Of a stretch of DNA of 64,000 bases, positions 1 through 8,974 are shown in pieces. Source of the stretch: Gillisella vitis (GTDB lineage Bacteria > Pseudomonadota > Alphaproteobacteria > Rhizobiales > Rhizobiaceae); the NCBI GenBank assembly GCA_009744235.1, contig WPHV01000003.1, positions 1 to 64,000 on the forward strand, read 5' to 3'. The position numbers and the translations under genes are program-made. Numbering within the stretch: position 1 is the stretch's first letter; each line of letters opens with the position of its first letter. Below the pieces are notes generated by a model. It made no database searches. It saw only the letters and a list, made by a program, of their open reading frames with translations, and was not told where the DNA came from.

Positions 1-328
1 CGCCCGCCCCGAATAAAGGCAAGTCCCGCAACACCAGATCGACCTTTTCGGTGGCGCCCAGCATGGCGAAACATCCACCGATGGCGATGATCGATGTCGA
101 GGCAAAGAAGGCCGTGCCGTTTTGCAGGCCGGCGAGGATCTGCGTGTCGATCATCCGCAGGTCGCGCTTCAGCGCATTGAAGATCCAGGCGCGGCGGCGC
201 TCCGCCATGATCCGGCTGAGGCTGAGGCGGGATTTGATCAGGCGGCCATTGGTTAAAAACGCCAGGCCGAACCAGCAGCAGAAAAACAGCAGCAGAGCGA
301 GCCAATCCAAAAGTGTCATGTCCGACAT
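1..328 (-). CDS. DUF599 family membrane protein (C-terminus outside window)
   Basis: The minus strand opens with an ATG at 328 and stays open to the window edge, giving about 109 codons. The start reads MSDMTLLDWLALLLFF, a hydrophobic helix, followed by the basic stretch NGRLIKSRLSLSRIMAERRR and then NALKRDLRMIDTQI and a second hydrophobic segment rich in Ala/Ile/Gly. This order, including the RxWxxxxxxRxxRxxD-type region, matches what I know of DUF599, a family of multi-pass inner-membrane proteins of unknown function. The ribosome-binding site is weak (GAAAG shortly upstream). A second ATG at 319 is possible. It is transcribed away from sdaA. The family call is from pattern recognition only. 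Confidence 0.7.
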   Translation of the reverse strand, partial: MSDMTLLDWLALLLFFCCWFGLAFLTNGRLIKSRLSLSRIMAERRRAWIFNALKRDLRMIDTQILAGLQNGTAFFASTSIIAIGGCFAMLGATEKVDLVLRDLPLFGAG

Positions 329-658
329 TGTCTTTCAAACTTTGGGGTAACAACAGGTGATGACTGTTGCGAATCTGCAATTTTCATCCTGTTTTATCAT
401 GCTGGGCTGATTTTATCATGATAGGCCGAGGCCAATTCACAAAGCGCCAATATCAATTGTCACTGTCGATAATGGAGATGAAGCGCTCATGCCAAGGTGC
501 TTGCGGTATCGTTTAAGAAATATACGGCTCTGACCGCTGTCAGCGATTGAGCAGGGCCGCCAAATCGTCTATCCATGCTGTGCTCGGGGGCTTTCGGGGG
601 ATTGGCCTCGTGCCTGCCGCTTTGTTGCGGTAGAAATCCGCTTTACGGCGGGGGACGA

Positions 659-695
659 CAGCGCGGCTGGAGATGAGCCGCGCTGTTTTTGTTTT
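659..695 (+). terminator. Strong intrinsic terminator in the sdaA upstream region
   Basis: Perfect 10-bp stem (CAGCGCGGCT / AGCCGCGCTG) with a 7-nt loop, followed by TTTTTGTTTT. It faces +, but the only gene upstream (DUF599) runs the other way, so the terminated transcript must start within 329-658, as a small RNA or an attenuated sdaA leader. The rest of 329-806 has no convincing ORF; a weak promoter-like pair (CTTGCG at 500, TATACG at 521) is the only other thing I see. Confidence 0.8.
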
Positions 696-806
696 GCGGT
701 TTTTGTCGCTACGGTTTCACTGAATGTCGATCCTTCATCACGAATTTGCCGAGGATAAGGCTAGAGTTTAGGCTATTGGCTGCGGCTTCACGGGTAGGGT
801 CCTTGC

Positions 807-2210
807 ATGTTTCTTTCCGTCTTCGACGTTTTCAAGATCGGCATCGGGCCATCCAGCTCGCACACGATGGGGCCGATGTCGGCAGCGGGCCGGTTTCTTG
901 ATCTGATCCTCTCCAATGACTGGCCGCGCCCGGCTGGCGCCGAGGTCGCGGCACTGAAGGTCAGCCTGCACGGTTCGCTGGCTTATACCGGTGTAGGCCA
1001 TGGCACCGACCGCGCCGTTATCATCGGCCTGACCGGCGAGATGCCCGACAGGGTCGATCCGGACCGGATGGCGGAGCTCGTCGCCGAGGTGCAGCGCAGC
1101 GGCAAGGTCTGTCCCACCGGGCATCCGGCCTATCAGTTCAATCCGGCCACCGATTTGGTGCTGGACAAGAAGACGCCACTGTCGGGTCACGCCAATGGAA
1201 TGCGATTTTCGGCCTTTGACAAACAGGGTCGCCTGCTGCTGACAACGGTCTATTATTCCATCGGTGGCGGTTTCGTGGTGACCGATATCGAGCTTGCCGC
1301 CGTGCAGAAGACAAAGAAGACGGAAACTCACGCTGTCAAAGTGCCTTATCCTTTCGCCTCCGCCCGGCAGATGCTGGCCATGGCTGCATCATCAGGGCTG
1401 ACGATTGCCCAGATGAAGCGCGCCAATGAGGAAGTCTCCCTGAGCCGCCAGGCGCTGGACGAAGGCCTCGACCGGCTTTGGACGGCGATGAGCGGCTGTA
1501 TCGATCGCGGTTTGCGGGGCGAGGGCGAACTGCCCGGCGGGTTGAAAGTCAAGCGTCGCGCCCGTTACATTCATGACAAGCTCCAGGAGGAATGGCGTTC
1601 CAACCGGCAGAACCCGCTGCTCGCCAATGACTGGCTCTCGGTCTATGCAATGGCCGTCAATGAGGAAAATGCCGCTGGCGGCAGGGTGGTGACGGCGCCG
1701 ACCAATGGAGCGGCAGGCGTCGTGCCTGCGACGATCCGTTATTACCTGCATTTTCACCCCGATGCCGATCAGGAGGGCGTGCGCGACTATCTGCTGACGG
1801 CTGCGGCCATCGGCGGCATTATCAAGCACAACGCCTCGATTTCTGGCGCTGAGGTCGGCTGTCAGGGGGAAGTGGGGTCGGCAGCCGCCATGGCTGCGGC
1901 AGGATTGGCAGCGGTGATGGGCGGCAGCCCGGAGCAGATCGAAAATGCCGCCGAGATTGCGCTGGAACATCATCTCGGCATGACCTGCGATCCGGTGGGG
2001 GGGCTGGTGCAGGTGCCCTGCATCGAGCGCAATGCGCTGGGTGCCGTCAAGGCGGTGACAGCAGCCTCGCTGGCCATCAAGGGCGATGGCAGCCATTTCG
2101 TGCCGCTCGACGCCTGTATCGAGACCATGCGCCAGACCGGCAACGACATGAGTGAGAAATATAAAGAGACCTCGCTTGGTGGCCTGGCCGTCAATGTCGT
2201 GGAATGTTAA
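807..2210 (+). CDS. sdaA: L-serine ammonia-lyase (serine dehydratase)
   Basis: Deaminates L-serine to pyruvate and ammonia in the cytoplasm, using an oxygen-labile [4Fe-4S] cluster rather than PLP. The 467-residue protein is the single-chain form, with the beta domain first and the alpha domain second. The N-terminal signature [11 protein letters not shown] is at about residue 15. In the C-terminal half, Cys residues in [10 protein letters not shown] and in [15 protein letters not shown] are the expected cluster ligands. The ATG at 807 is the first residue of the conserved [17 protein letters not shown] block, so the start is secure. It is monocistronic or reads into the DUF1489 gene 45 bp downstream. 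The terminator at 659-695 lies between its likely promoter region and the start, so transcription may begin after it or be attenuated there. Confidence 0.95.
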   Translation: MFLSVFDVFKIGIGPSSSHTMGPMSAAGRFLDLILSNDWPRPAGAEVAALKVSLHGSLAYTGVGHGTDRAVIIGLTGEMPDRVDPDRMAELVAEVQRSGKVCPTGHPAYQFNPATDLVLDKKTPLSGHANGMRFSAFDKQGRLLLTTVYYSIGGGFVVTDIELAAVQKTKKTETHAVKVPYPFASARQMLAMAASSGLTIAQMKRANEEVSLSRQALDEGLDRLWTAMSGCIDRGLRGEGELPGGLKVKRRARYIHDKLQEEWRSNRQNPLLANDWLSVYAMAVNEENAAGGRVVTAPTNGAAGVVPATIRYYLHFHPDADQEGVRDYLLTAAAIGGIIKHNASISGAEVGCQGEVGSAAAMAAAGLAAVMGGSPEQIENAAEIALEHHLGMTCDPVGGLVQVPCIERNALGAVKAVTAASLAIKGDGSHFVPLDACIETMRQTGNDMSEKYKETSLGGLAVNVVEC

Positions 2211-2255
2211 CGGTACTGCTTGACCTGCGGCATGAAAGGTCTATCTGCAAAACCC

Positions 2256-2693
2256 ATGGCGCTCAATCTCATCAAACTCTGTGTCGGGGCCGATAGCATC
2301 GACGATCTCAAGCACTGGGTCGCGGAACGCGCCCTGGTGGCGATGTCGGCTGGCTTGGCGCCGCAAAGTTCGCATGTCACCCGGATGATGCCAAAACGGG
2401 TCGAGGAATTGCTGGACGGCGGCTCGCTCTATTGGATCATCAAGGGTCAGGTTGCAGCCCGCCAGCCGCTGCTGGACATTGTCGGCGTCACCGGCGCGGA
2501 TGGAATCAACCGTTGCGAACTGGTGCTCGGCCCTGAAGTCATCGAAACCACGCCAGCGCCACGCCGCCCGTTTCAGGGCTGGCGCTATCTGGACCCGAAA
2601 GATGCCCCGCGCGATCTTTCCGCTGGCGGTGCGGGCCTGGATGATATGCCCGACGACTTGAAGCGGGAACTGGCGGAACTCGGATTGCTGTAG
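2256..2693 (+). CDS. DUF1489 family protein
   Basis: Protein of 145 residues starting MALNLIKLCVGADSIDDL, which is the conserved N-terminus of the alphaproteobacterial DUF1489 family. The internal motifs SHVTRMMPKR, LYWIIKG and the tail FQGWRYLDPKDAPRDL also fit. Function is unknown; the protein is small, soluble and widespread in Rhizobiales. The frame is open upstream to a TTG at 2220, but conservation starts at the ATG chosen here. It is 45 bp after sdaA on the same strand and may be cotranscribed, which by itself says little about function. Confidence 0.85.
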   Translation: MALNLIKLCVGADSIDDLKHWVAERALVAMSAGLAPQSSHVTRMMPKRVEELLDGGSLYWIIKGQVAARQPLLDIVGVTGADGINRCELVLGPEVIETTPAPRRPFQGWRYLDPKDAPRDLSAGGAGLDDMPDDLKRELAELGLL

Positions 2694-3207
2694 ATCTTAT
2701 CAGAACAGCCATTAAAAACGATTCGGCTTATTCCATGTTCGAATATCCCAAACCTTTGATGTATTTGCGATTTCGTCAAGGCGGGGATGTGGTTCACGTT
2801 TTTGAGCCTTGATATTATTCATTGCGATGCAAAGGCGCGGAAATCATTTTTAAAATGGATATTTTTGCCTAAAAGTAGCTCAATTGAAATAATTCAAAAA
2901 AATCAAATACTTAATTTCTATTTTAGCGTGCCGGTTGCGATATGTGGTGGGGACCTTTCAGATTTTATATTTGAATTCACTAACGGTTAAGACGCATCAA
3001 CTATGTTTCTGATCAAGGAATCCAAAGTGGCCACGTGTGGCTTGCAGAGGCACAATCGAAGGCTGGCGGGATTACGGCATAGATTGCAATTCGGGCGATT
3101 CACTGTGCAGAGGCTTGCATTGCACGTGTTTGTCTGGATCGGCAGCGATTTAAGGACGTATATTCTAAAATACTGTCCCAAACCTATGAAAGCTGGGAGA
3201 AAATTTG
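2694..3207 (+). other. Intergenic, partly AT-rich, no gene seen
   Basis: The stretch holds an AT-rich core at about 2790-2990. A 67-codon open frame there has no recognisable features and no good ribosome-binding site. No hairpin followed by a T-run is evident after DUF1489. The downstream half should contain the cheW promoter, but I cannot place it. Confidence 0.5.
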
Positions 3208-3681
3208 ATGACCACATCGCATCTGGTGCAAGCGGGCTCTCTCGAGATCATTGCTTTCCGGCTTCATGCGCAGGAATTTTGCGTTAAAACCACGTCCATT
3301 CGGGAAATTCGCGGTTGGGCCACTGTGACCCCGCTCCCCCATGCGCCTTACGAAGTGCTGGGCGTGATGAACCTGCGCGGCACGGTTATCCCGATCGTCG
3401 ATCTGGCCGTCAAGCTTGGTATGGCCAATTCCGAGGTCAACCAGCGCAGCGCCGTGGTCGTGGCTGATGTCAATGGCGTGACCGTCGGTCTGCTGGTAGA
3501 TGGCGTTTCCGACATCCTGACCATCCCCGCCGACCGCTTGCAGCCCTTGCCTCAGGCGGCAGGGCCAAGCGCTGCCTTTTCCGACGGCATCATTGCCCAG
3601 GGCGAAAGCATGATTTGCTTCCTCAACCTTGAGCGCATGTTCGGCGTTAATGACGCAGACGACTGGGGCATGGCAGTTTAA
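3208..3681 (+). CDS. cheW: CheW-type chemotaxis adaptor, stand-alone
   Basis: CheW-like proteins couple chemoreceptors to the CheA kinase at the cytoplasmic side of the membrane. The 157-residue product is a single CheW domain: IIAFRLHAQEFCVKTTSIREIRGW, then PHAPYEVLGVMNLRGTVIPIVDL (the most conserved stretch, including NLRG at about residue 57), and VGLLVDGVSDIL. The ATG at 3208 follows GGGAGA with 7-nt spacing; an adjacent TTG at 3205 is less likely. No cheA, cheY or cheR lies nearby, so it probably serves the main chemotaxis cluster elsewhere or a dedicated receptor set. Two receptor genes follow within 9 kb. A clear intrinsic terminator closes the unit at 3741-3770. Confidence 0.93.
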   Translation: MTTSHLVQAGSLEIIAFRLHAQEFCVKTTSIREIRGWATVTPLPHAPYEVLGVMNLRGTVIPIVDLAVKLGMANSEVNQRSAVVVADVNGVTVGLLVDGVSDILTIPADRLQPLPQAAGPSAAFSDGIIAQGESMICFLNLERMFGVNDADDWGMAV

Positions 3682-3740
3682 TATCGAACGTTTGATAACG
3701 TCGGTATTCGACTTCCAACCTTGATGTATTTCAACAATCA

Positions 3741-3770
3741 CCCTGGACCGGTTTCGGTCTGGGGTTTTTT
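3741..3770 (+). terminator. Intrinsic terminator after cheW
   Basis: Stem CCCTGGACCG / CGGTCTGGGG (two G-U pairs) with a GTTT loop, directly followed by six T. Confidence 0.88.
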
Positions 3771-3798
3771 GTGTGACCGGGCGGACAAGACCATTCTG

Positions 3799-4042
3799 CT
3801 AGAGTCTGTCAGGTTCAGATTGAACCAGACAGACTCTCGCTACTCTTGTTTTCGTTTGTCTTTTCGAGAAAACCGGGTTCCACTTTTCCTAAGGCAAACT
3901 CTAGGATGATGTTGTCGGCCAGGGTGTCGGCAACCGCCGCGATGCAATCGTTTTTTGTGTCGCATCGGATTTTCCCGAAAAGACAACCGAAACATCTGCA
4001 GTCGGGGTGCATTGGGTTCCATCTAAACCTGACATACTCTAG
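3799..4042. repeat. Interspersed inverted-repeat element (RIME-like)
   Basis: Two imperfect inverted arms, 3799-3881 and 3972-4042, both begin CTAGAGT.TGTCAGGTT.AGAT when read inward. Both contain TTGTCTTTTCG followed by (A/G)GAAAA. They are separated by a spacer of about 90 bp that carries another CTAG-bounded piece ending at 3903. The arm core is seen again at 58385-58437 and in part at 6444-6470. This fits the non-coding mosaic repeats scattered between genes in rhizobia. Open frames crossing it carry no known domain. Confidence 0.65.
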
Positions 4043-4100
4043 GGAATATCTGAAACGCCCTCTTGCAATTCCGCCTCAGGTCGTTGAAAACGCTGCTTAC

Positions 4101-4185
4101 GCGGACGTGGCGAAACTGGTAGACGCAAGGGACTTAAAATCCCTCGGAGCAATCTGTACGGGTTCGACCCCCGTCGTCCGCACCA
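4101..4185 (+). tRNA. tRNA-Leu (anticodon UAA)
   Basis: The acceptor stem GCGGACG (4101-4107) pairs with CGTCCGC (4175-4181), followed by discriminator A and an encoded CCA. The anticodon loop CTTAAAA has TAA at 4135-4137, and the T-arm GGGTTCGACCCCC is present. The D-arm contains TGGCGAAACTGGTAGACGC. The long variable arm (about CTCGGAGCAATCTGTACG) is typical of a class II tRNA. All standard elements are intact. Confidence 0.97.
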
Positions 4186-4472
4186 ACCACAACGGACTGT
4201 GTCCTTTATCCCCGGTGTTGTTTTTGTCGCTGTTTTCCGCAGCTGACTGACTTTGTGTCCCATCGCGTTCTTAATCTTAAGTATAAGAAAATTAGAATTC
4301 ACTAAAAATTAGATTTTACCCGGTAGTTTTCAAGGGTGCCGCCGGATCAGCCGACCGTTGCAGACCAATCATTCTGTGCGGTTTGGCGGGGACTGGAGCC
4401 GGTTCGGCGCGCCAAAAATTTACCCCCACATGTACTCGAAGGTCGAGCCACCTTGAGTTACGAGGCAATGAG

Positions 4473-6431
4473 ATGAAAAACCTATCAATCATCGGGAAAT
4501 TTCTGTCGATCATGGCGCTGTTCGGGTTATTTACCATCGGCATTGCGGCCTATTCCGGAGCGAAGCTGAAATCCATCGACGCAGCGTATAGCGGTTTGTT
4601 GGAGCAGGAATCCGCTGCTTCGCTTTACCTGGCGCGCGCCAATCGGTCGATGCAGTCTGCACGGGCCTCTTTGGCCGATATCATGTTATCGCGTACGGAC
4701 GCACTCAATCAGTCCGCCGTAAAGGAATTCGAGACGGCTCGAGGTTCTTTCGTGACGTTCATGGATACAGCGACAAAGGCGCTTCCTGATAATCCCGACA
4801 TCGCCGCGCTTAAAGCGGATACTCTGAAAATTCTCGACCAGGCCTGTGGCAATGCCATGCAGGCGGGTAAAGCCGCTACCACCGATGATGAGGTCACAAA
4901 ATCCCAGTCGACTTTTCTGAAGGAATGCCAGCCTGAGTTTGCAAAGATTTCGCCGCGCTTTACCGAAGTCGTTACGACAATTAGCAAGGCTGCCGATGCA
5001 GAAAGTAACGACCTGACTGATATGACCAATAGCACGGTGATGACGACTGTGGTTGGCGTGCTGGTAGGCTTGGTTCTCGTTCTGACAATCGGCTTTTTCG
5101 CCATCCGCGCCTGGCTGGTTGTGCCGATCCGCGATCTGGCCACCAAGATGGGCATTTTGTCCGGCGGTGATCTTTCGGCAATGGTCGAGGGAACAGACCG
5201 TCGTGATGAAGTTGGTGTCATGGCGCGTGCCGTGCAGATCTTCAAGGATAACGGCCTTGCCGCTCGCGAGCTGGAAAAACAGGCCGCTGCGGTCCGCGAC
5301 ATGAGCGAAGTGGAACGCCAGCGCGTTGCTGAGGCCGATGCCAAGCGCTCCGCTGAAATGGCCCAGGCAACGTCTGGACTTGCGGAAGGCTTGAAGCGGC
5401 TTTCGGCTGGGGATCTCACCTTCCAGCTTACCCAGAATTTTGCCAGTGAATTCGAAGGTTTGCGGACAGACTTCAACAGCACGGTTGAGCAATTGCGTGA
5501 CACGATGTCGTCCGTTGCCATCTCGACAAGCTCGATTGACAGCGGTTCGCGAGAAGTGAGCCAGAGCGCCAACGATCTGTCGAAGCGTACCGAACAGCAG
5601 GCAGCCTCGCTGGAAGAAACCGCAGCGGCGCTGGATCAGATCACCACCAATGTCTCCAATTCCTCCAAGCGTGCGGAAGAAGCCCGGGCGATGGCCGTCC
5701 AGGCCAACCAGTCGGCCCGGCAGTCCGGCGAAGTGGTCTCGAATGCCGTCAACGCCATGCAGCGGATCGAGCAGTCGTCCAGCCAGATCTCCAACATTAT
5801 CGGCGTGATCGATGAAATCGCCTTCCAGACCAATCTTCTGGCGCTGAATGCCGGTGTGGAAGCGGCGCGTGCAGGTGAGGCTGGTAAGGGTTTTGCCGTG
5901 GTCGCCCAGGAAGTGCGCGAACTTGCCCAGCGCTCTGCCCAGGCTGCCAAGGAAATCAAGGACTTGATCCGCAATTCCGCCAGCGAAGTTGAAAATGGCG
6001 TCAAGCTGGTGACGGCAACCGGTGAAGTTCTGAAGGTGATCGAAGGCCATGTCGTCGCCATCAACGGCCAGCTCGACGCCATCGCCATTTCGGCGCGCGA
6101 ACAGTCCGTCGGCCTGTCTGAGGTCAATATCGCCGTCAACCAGATGGACCAGGTGACCCCGCAGAATGCCGCCATGGTGGAAGAAGCCACCGCCGCCAGC
6201 TCGTCGCTGGCCAATGAAGCGGAAAAGCTGCGCCATCTGGTCGGTCAGTTCCAGATTGGTTCCGGAGCAGTAGTCAATGCCGCCCCTTCCGGAGGCAGGT
6301 CCGCTGGTCCTGTTCCAGCCAGCGCCGGGCAAAGGCCTGTCGCGTCACCCGCCCGCCGTATGGTCGGTCAGGTCGCCAAGGCACTCGGCATGAATACCGC
6401 AGCCAAGCAGGAAAGCTGGGAAGAGTTTTAA
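4473..6431 (+). CDS. Methyl-accepting chemotaxis protein with C-terminal xWxxF tail
   Basis: Transmembrane chemoreceptor of 652 residues. Helix TM1 is at about residues 9-28. A mostly helical periplasmic region of about 160 residues (four-helix-bundle type, no Cache or PAS motif seen) follows. TM2 is at about 190-215, with a HAMP domain to about 270 and then a long signalling coiled coil. The highly conserved hairpin tip ([20 protein letters not shown] and [17 protein letters not shown]) is at about 445-490. The last five residues, SWEEF, match the xWxxF tether to which CheR/CheB bind. One oddity is [12 protein letters not shown], where [12 protein letters not shown] is usual. The chosen ATG follows GAGG; an open upstream frame from 4383 is unlike receptor N-termini. 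The ligand cannot be predicted. Confidence 0.95.
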   Translation: MKNLSIIGKFLSIMALFGLFTIGIAAYSGAKLKSIDAAYSGLLEQESAASLYLARANRSMQSARASLADIMLSRTDALNQSAVKEFETARGSFVTFMDTATKALPDNPDIAALKADTLKILDQACGNAMQAGKAATTDDEVTKSQSTFLKECQPEFAKISPRFTEVVTTISKAADAESNDLTDMTNSTVMTTVVGVLVGLVLVLTIGFFAIRAWLVVPIRDLATKMGILSGGDLSAMVEGTDRRDEVGVMARAVQIFKDNGLAARELEKQAAAVRDMSEVERQRVAEADAKRSAEMAQATSGLAEGLKRLSAGDLTFQLTQNFASEFEGLRTDFNSTVEQLRDTMSSVAISTSSIDSGSREVSQSANDLSKRTEQQAASLEETAAALDQITTNVSNSSKRAEEARAMAVQANQSARQSGEVVSNAVNAMQRIEQSSSQISNIIGVIDEIAFQTNLLALNAGVEAARAGEAGKGFAVVAQEVRELAQRSAQAAKEIKDLIRNSASEVENGVKLVTATGEVLKVIEGHVVAINGQLDAIAISAREQSVGLSEVNIAVNQMDQVTPQNAAMVEEATAASSSLANEAEKLRHLVGQFQIGSGAVVNAAPSGGRSAGPVPASAGQRPVASPARRMVGQVAKALGMNTAAKQESWEEF

Positions 6432-6443
6432 GACCATCTGACA

Positions 6444-6470
6444 GCATCGGATTTTCCGAAAACCGGTGCT
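6444..6470. repeat. Partial copy of the interspersed repeat
   Basis: GCATCGGATTTTCC-GAAAA, immediately 3' of the receptor gene, matches the right arm of the element at 3962-3982, where GCATCGGATTTTCCCGAAAA is read. It is short, so the match may be partly chance. Confidence 0.4.
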
Positions 6471-6499
6471 TATTTCTCGGCTCTATCGTCTCGTTGCTC

Positions 6500-6535
6500 A
6501 AGCCGCCCTGCGTTTTCCCTCACGCAGGGCGGCTT
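6500..6535 (+). terminator. GC-rich hairpin after the receptor gene
   Basis: Perfect 14-bp stem (AAGCCGCCCTGCGT / ACGCAGGGCGGCTT) with an 8-nt loop. The T-run behind it is short (GCTGTTT), so termination may be partial. The following 270 bp up to the next gene contain nothing I can support as coding. Confidence 0.65.
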
Positions 6536-6805
6536 GCTGTTTGGCGGGTGGGGGGACAAGACTTCGGACGAGCGGCAATGACAAAAAAGGTCTTGGCCGA
6601 TAATTTCGTCTCTCTGTTTGGTCCAGTCTCGCAAAAGTGACGTTACATCGATATGCATCAAAGAAATGCATGAAAGCCGCCGCACGATTTCCGATCCGTT
6701 GCCTGGTCGTCACCTTAAATCGGACCCGATTGAGGGAATTATGCGGTTAGCAAAAGATAGTTTCAGTTCGTCAAAGCTCGTCAAAGTCCGTTAGAAGGCC
6801 CCGCC

Positions 6806-7591
6806 ATGTCCGATTCCACCTCCGTTTCCCCGTCTCAAGTTGTCACCGCCGCCATGCTTGCCATAGGTGATGAATTGCTGTCTGGCCGCACCAAGGACAA
6901 GAATATCGGCCATCTGGCCGATGTGCTGACCCTGGCCGGTATCGACCTCAAGGAAGTGCGGATTGTCGCTGATGAGGAAGAGGCAATCGTCGAGGCGCTG
7001 AATGCGCTGCGCAGCCGCTATAACCATGTTTTCACCTCGGGTGGCATTGGCCCGACCCATGACGATATTACCGCCGATGCCATCTCAAAGGCGTTCGGTC
7101 TGCCGTGCCTGCATGACGAAAAGGCCATGGCGCTGATGGCGGAAATGTATGCCCGCCGTGGCCTGGAATTTACCGAGGCGCGCCAACGGATGGCCCGCAT
7201 GCCGCAAGGCGCGGAGCATATCGCCAATCCGGTTTCCACCGCGCCGGGATTCCGGGTGGAGAATGTCTATGTCATGGCCGGTGTCCCGCAGGTGTTTCAG
7301 GCCATGCTCGAAAATGTCGTCAAAACCCTGCCCGGTGGCGTCCGTGTTCTGTCGCGGGCAATTGCCTGCCCCTATGGCGAAGGCGAGATCGGCACGGCGC
7401 TGGCCGCTGTTCAGAAGGCGCATCCGCAGACCAGCATCGGTTCTTATCCACGCTATGATGGCGCCAAAGGTTTCCACACCGAACTCGTGGTGCGGGCCAG
7501 GGCCGAAGATGTTCTGAATGCCGCCGTTTTTGATGTCGAGGAGATGATCGCGGCAATTACCGGCGGCAAGACCACCGTGCTGGAGGCCTGA
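6806..7591 (+). CDS. CinA-type molybdopterin-binding domain protein (short form)
   Basis: Single MoCF_biosynth/CinA N-terminal domain of 261 residues. AAMLAIGDELLSGRTKDKN is at about residue 14, and VFTSGGIGPTHDDITADAISKAFG, the motif typical of this fold, is at about 76. AGVPQVFQAMLE is at about 155. Full-length CinA of about 400 residues also carries a PncC nicotinamide-mononucleotide amidase domain; that is absent, as is usual for the rhizobial short form, so nucleotide pyrophosphatase activity of the COG1058 type is only an inference. The start is preceded by AGAAGG. It stands alone on its strand. Confidence 0.88.
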   Translation: MSDSTSVSPSQVVTAAMLAIGDELLSGRTKDKNIGHLADVLTLAGIDLKEVRIVADEEEAIVEALNALRSRYNHVFTSGGIGPTHDDITADAISKAFGLPCLHDEKAMALMAEMYARRGLEFTEARQRMARMPQGAEHIANPVSTAPGFRVENVYVMAGVPQVFQAMLENVVKTLPGGVRVLSRAIACPYGEGEIGTALAAVQKAHPQTSIGSYPRYDGAKGFHTELVVRARAEDVLNAAVFDVEEMIAAITGGKTTVLEA

Positions 7592-7630
7592 GAATGTCCC
7601 GCGTGGCTGAGACTTGAGTGGGAATCCAGA

Positions 7631-7666
7631 TCAGCCTTGAGCGTAATCCCAATTCAGCCTTGAGCG
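7631..7666 (+). repeat. Two direct copies of a 13-bp sequence
   Basis: TCAGCCTTGAGCG occurs at 7631-7643 and 7654-7666, 23 bp apart start to start. The second copy leads into a small hairpin, CCTTGA-GCGAAA-TCAAGG. Multiple short terminal repeats of this sort occur at ends of IS21-like elements, but no transposase remnant is visible, so the origin is open. Confidence 0.35.
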
Positions 7667-7815
7667 AAATCAAGGAACCGGCGTGGTTTCGGCGCATTAT
7701 CTTTTTCGGTGGTTGGGTGGGATGACGCAAGCGTGTCTTCCTGTCGCCCAGACCACGATGCAGTATGCTTTTGCTCGGACGATGTTCGATCGGAGCAATT
7801 TGCCGGGAGATGACA

Positions 7816-8655
7816 ATGGCTTACAAGACAATTTTGAGCGTTCTCGACAATCGCCGTACGGCAGCGCAGGTTTCTGATTTTTCCATAGCGCTGGCCGAAC
7901 AGTTCGGGTCCCATGTCATCGGCGTTCATTGCGAAGCAGTCGCCGGCATGCCCCTGATCGCGCCGATGGAAATACCCGATCCGGTCGCGGTTCAGGCCAT
8001 GCAGGATCTGGCCCATAAGGAAACCGGGGCCATAGAGGCGATCTTCGCCGAGGTAGCGCGACGCGAAGGCGTGTCGACCGAATGGCGCAATTTCGTGACC
8101 TCCGTCGGCTCGACAGGTTCGTTTGTCGACAGCGCCCGCTGCGCCGATCTGGTCGTGGCCGCTCAGGGAGAAAGCGGTTCGCTTTCGGATAACCGCAGCG
8201 AACTGGAAACGGCGTTGTTTGATAGCGGCAGGCCCGTGCTGCTCGTTCCTTACATCTTGAAGACACCCCGGCCGATCAAGCGGGTGCTGATTGCCTGGAA
8301 TGGGTCGCGCGAAGTGGCGCGTGCCACATTCGATGCCCTCCCTTTCCTGAAACAGGCTGAAAGCGTTGAAATCTTCTCGGTGGTCGATAGCGGCGGTGAC
8401 GACCTTTCACGCAGCCTGCCCGGCGCCGAAATCGCCGCGACGCTGAGCCGCCACGATATCAATGTCACCGTGACCCAGCAGGATCAGGAGCAATTGAAGG
8501 CGGCAGCGCATATCGAAAACCGCTTGTCCGACCAGAGCATCGATCTGTTGGTGATGGGAGCCTATTCCCACAAGCGCTGGTGGGAAGTGCTGTTCGGTGG
8601 CGTGACCCGCACCGTCCTTGATTCCATGACGGCCCTGACATTACTTTCGCGCTGA
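7816..8655 (+). CDS. Universal stress protein, tandem UspA domains
   Basis: Cytoplasmic stress protein of 280 residues with two Usp folds. Domain 1 starts YKTILSVLDNRRTAAQVSDFSIALAEQFG. Domain 2 starts at about residue 151, RPIKRVLIAWNGSREVARATFDALPFL, and ends MGAYSHKRWWEVLFGGVTRTVLDSM. The ATP-binding consensus G-2x-G-9x-G(S/T) is altered in domain 2: the second Gly is Ser (GAYS), so nucleotide binding is uncertain. GGGAGA lies 5 nt before the chosen ATG; an ATG six bases earlier overlaps that site. It is monocistronic, with a hairpin terminator behind it. Confidence 0.9.
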   Translation: MAYKTILSVLDNRRTAAQVSDFSIALAEQFGSHVIGVHCEAVAGMPLIAPMEIPDPVAVQAMQDLAHKETGAIEAIFAEVARREGVSTEWRNFVTSVGSTGSFVDSARCADLVVAAQGESGSLSDNRSELETALFDSGRPVLLVPYILKTPRPIKRVLIAWNGSREVARATFDALPFLKQAESVEIFSVVDSGGDDLSRSLPGAEIAATLSRHDINVTVTQQDQEQLKAAAHIENRLSDQSIDLLVMGAYSHKRWWEVLFGGVTRTVLDSMTALTLLSR

Positions 8656-8683
8656 TAAGCGCTGGATTGCAGAATGTGATGAC

Positions 8684-8722
8684 GCAAGGCATTCGGTTTC
8701 CAACCGGATGCCTTGCTGTTTC
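8684..8722 (+). terminator. Hairpin terminator after the universal stress gene
   Basis: A 15-bp stem (GCAAGGCATTCGGTT / AACCGGATGCCTTGC, one G-U pair) with a 3-nt loop, then TGTTTCC. The stem is strong but the T-run is poor. Nothing else is recognisable up to gpt. Confidence 0.65.
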
Positions 8723-8974
8723 CGGCATCCTCTTTCCGTCTCTTGCCTTCATGGGCAGATTGCCGCTATAGCACCGAGAAAGACAAGGAGCCGAAAGGGC
8801 TTTTGTGCAACGCCTGCGCCCATGGCTCCTTAAGCCGGGTGGCAGCCGGGTTGATGCGCAAGCTGAATGGCGTCACTGTCTTCGTTTTTGCTGCGATGAC
8901 GCGGCGGGCGGTTGAAACGCGAAGCGCTTCGATTGCCTTTCCTTCTGTCTTTTCTTGATGCGCGGAGCCCTTGC

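Noticed and set aside
2787..2990. 67-codon AT-rich frame before cheW
   Set aside because: No start signal and no protein-like pattern; most likely AT-rich non-coding DNA.
4101..4185. tRNA-Leu as attachment site of an integrated island
   Set aside because: No integrase and no repeated tRNA 3' end found downstream in the window.
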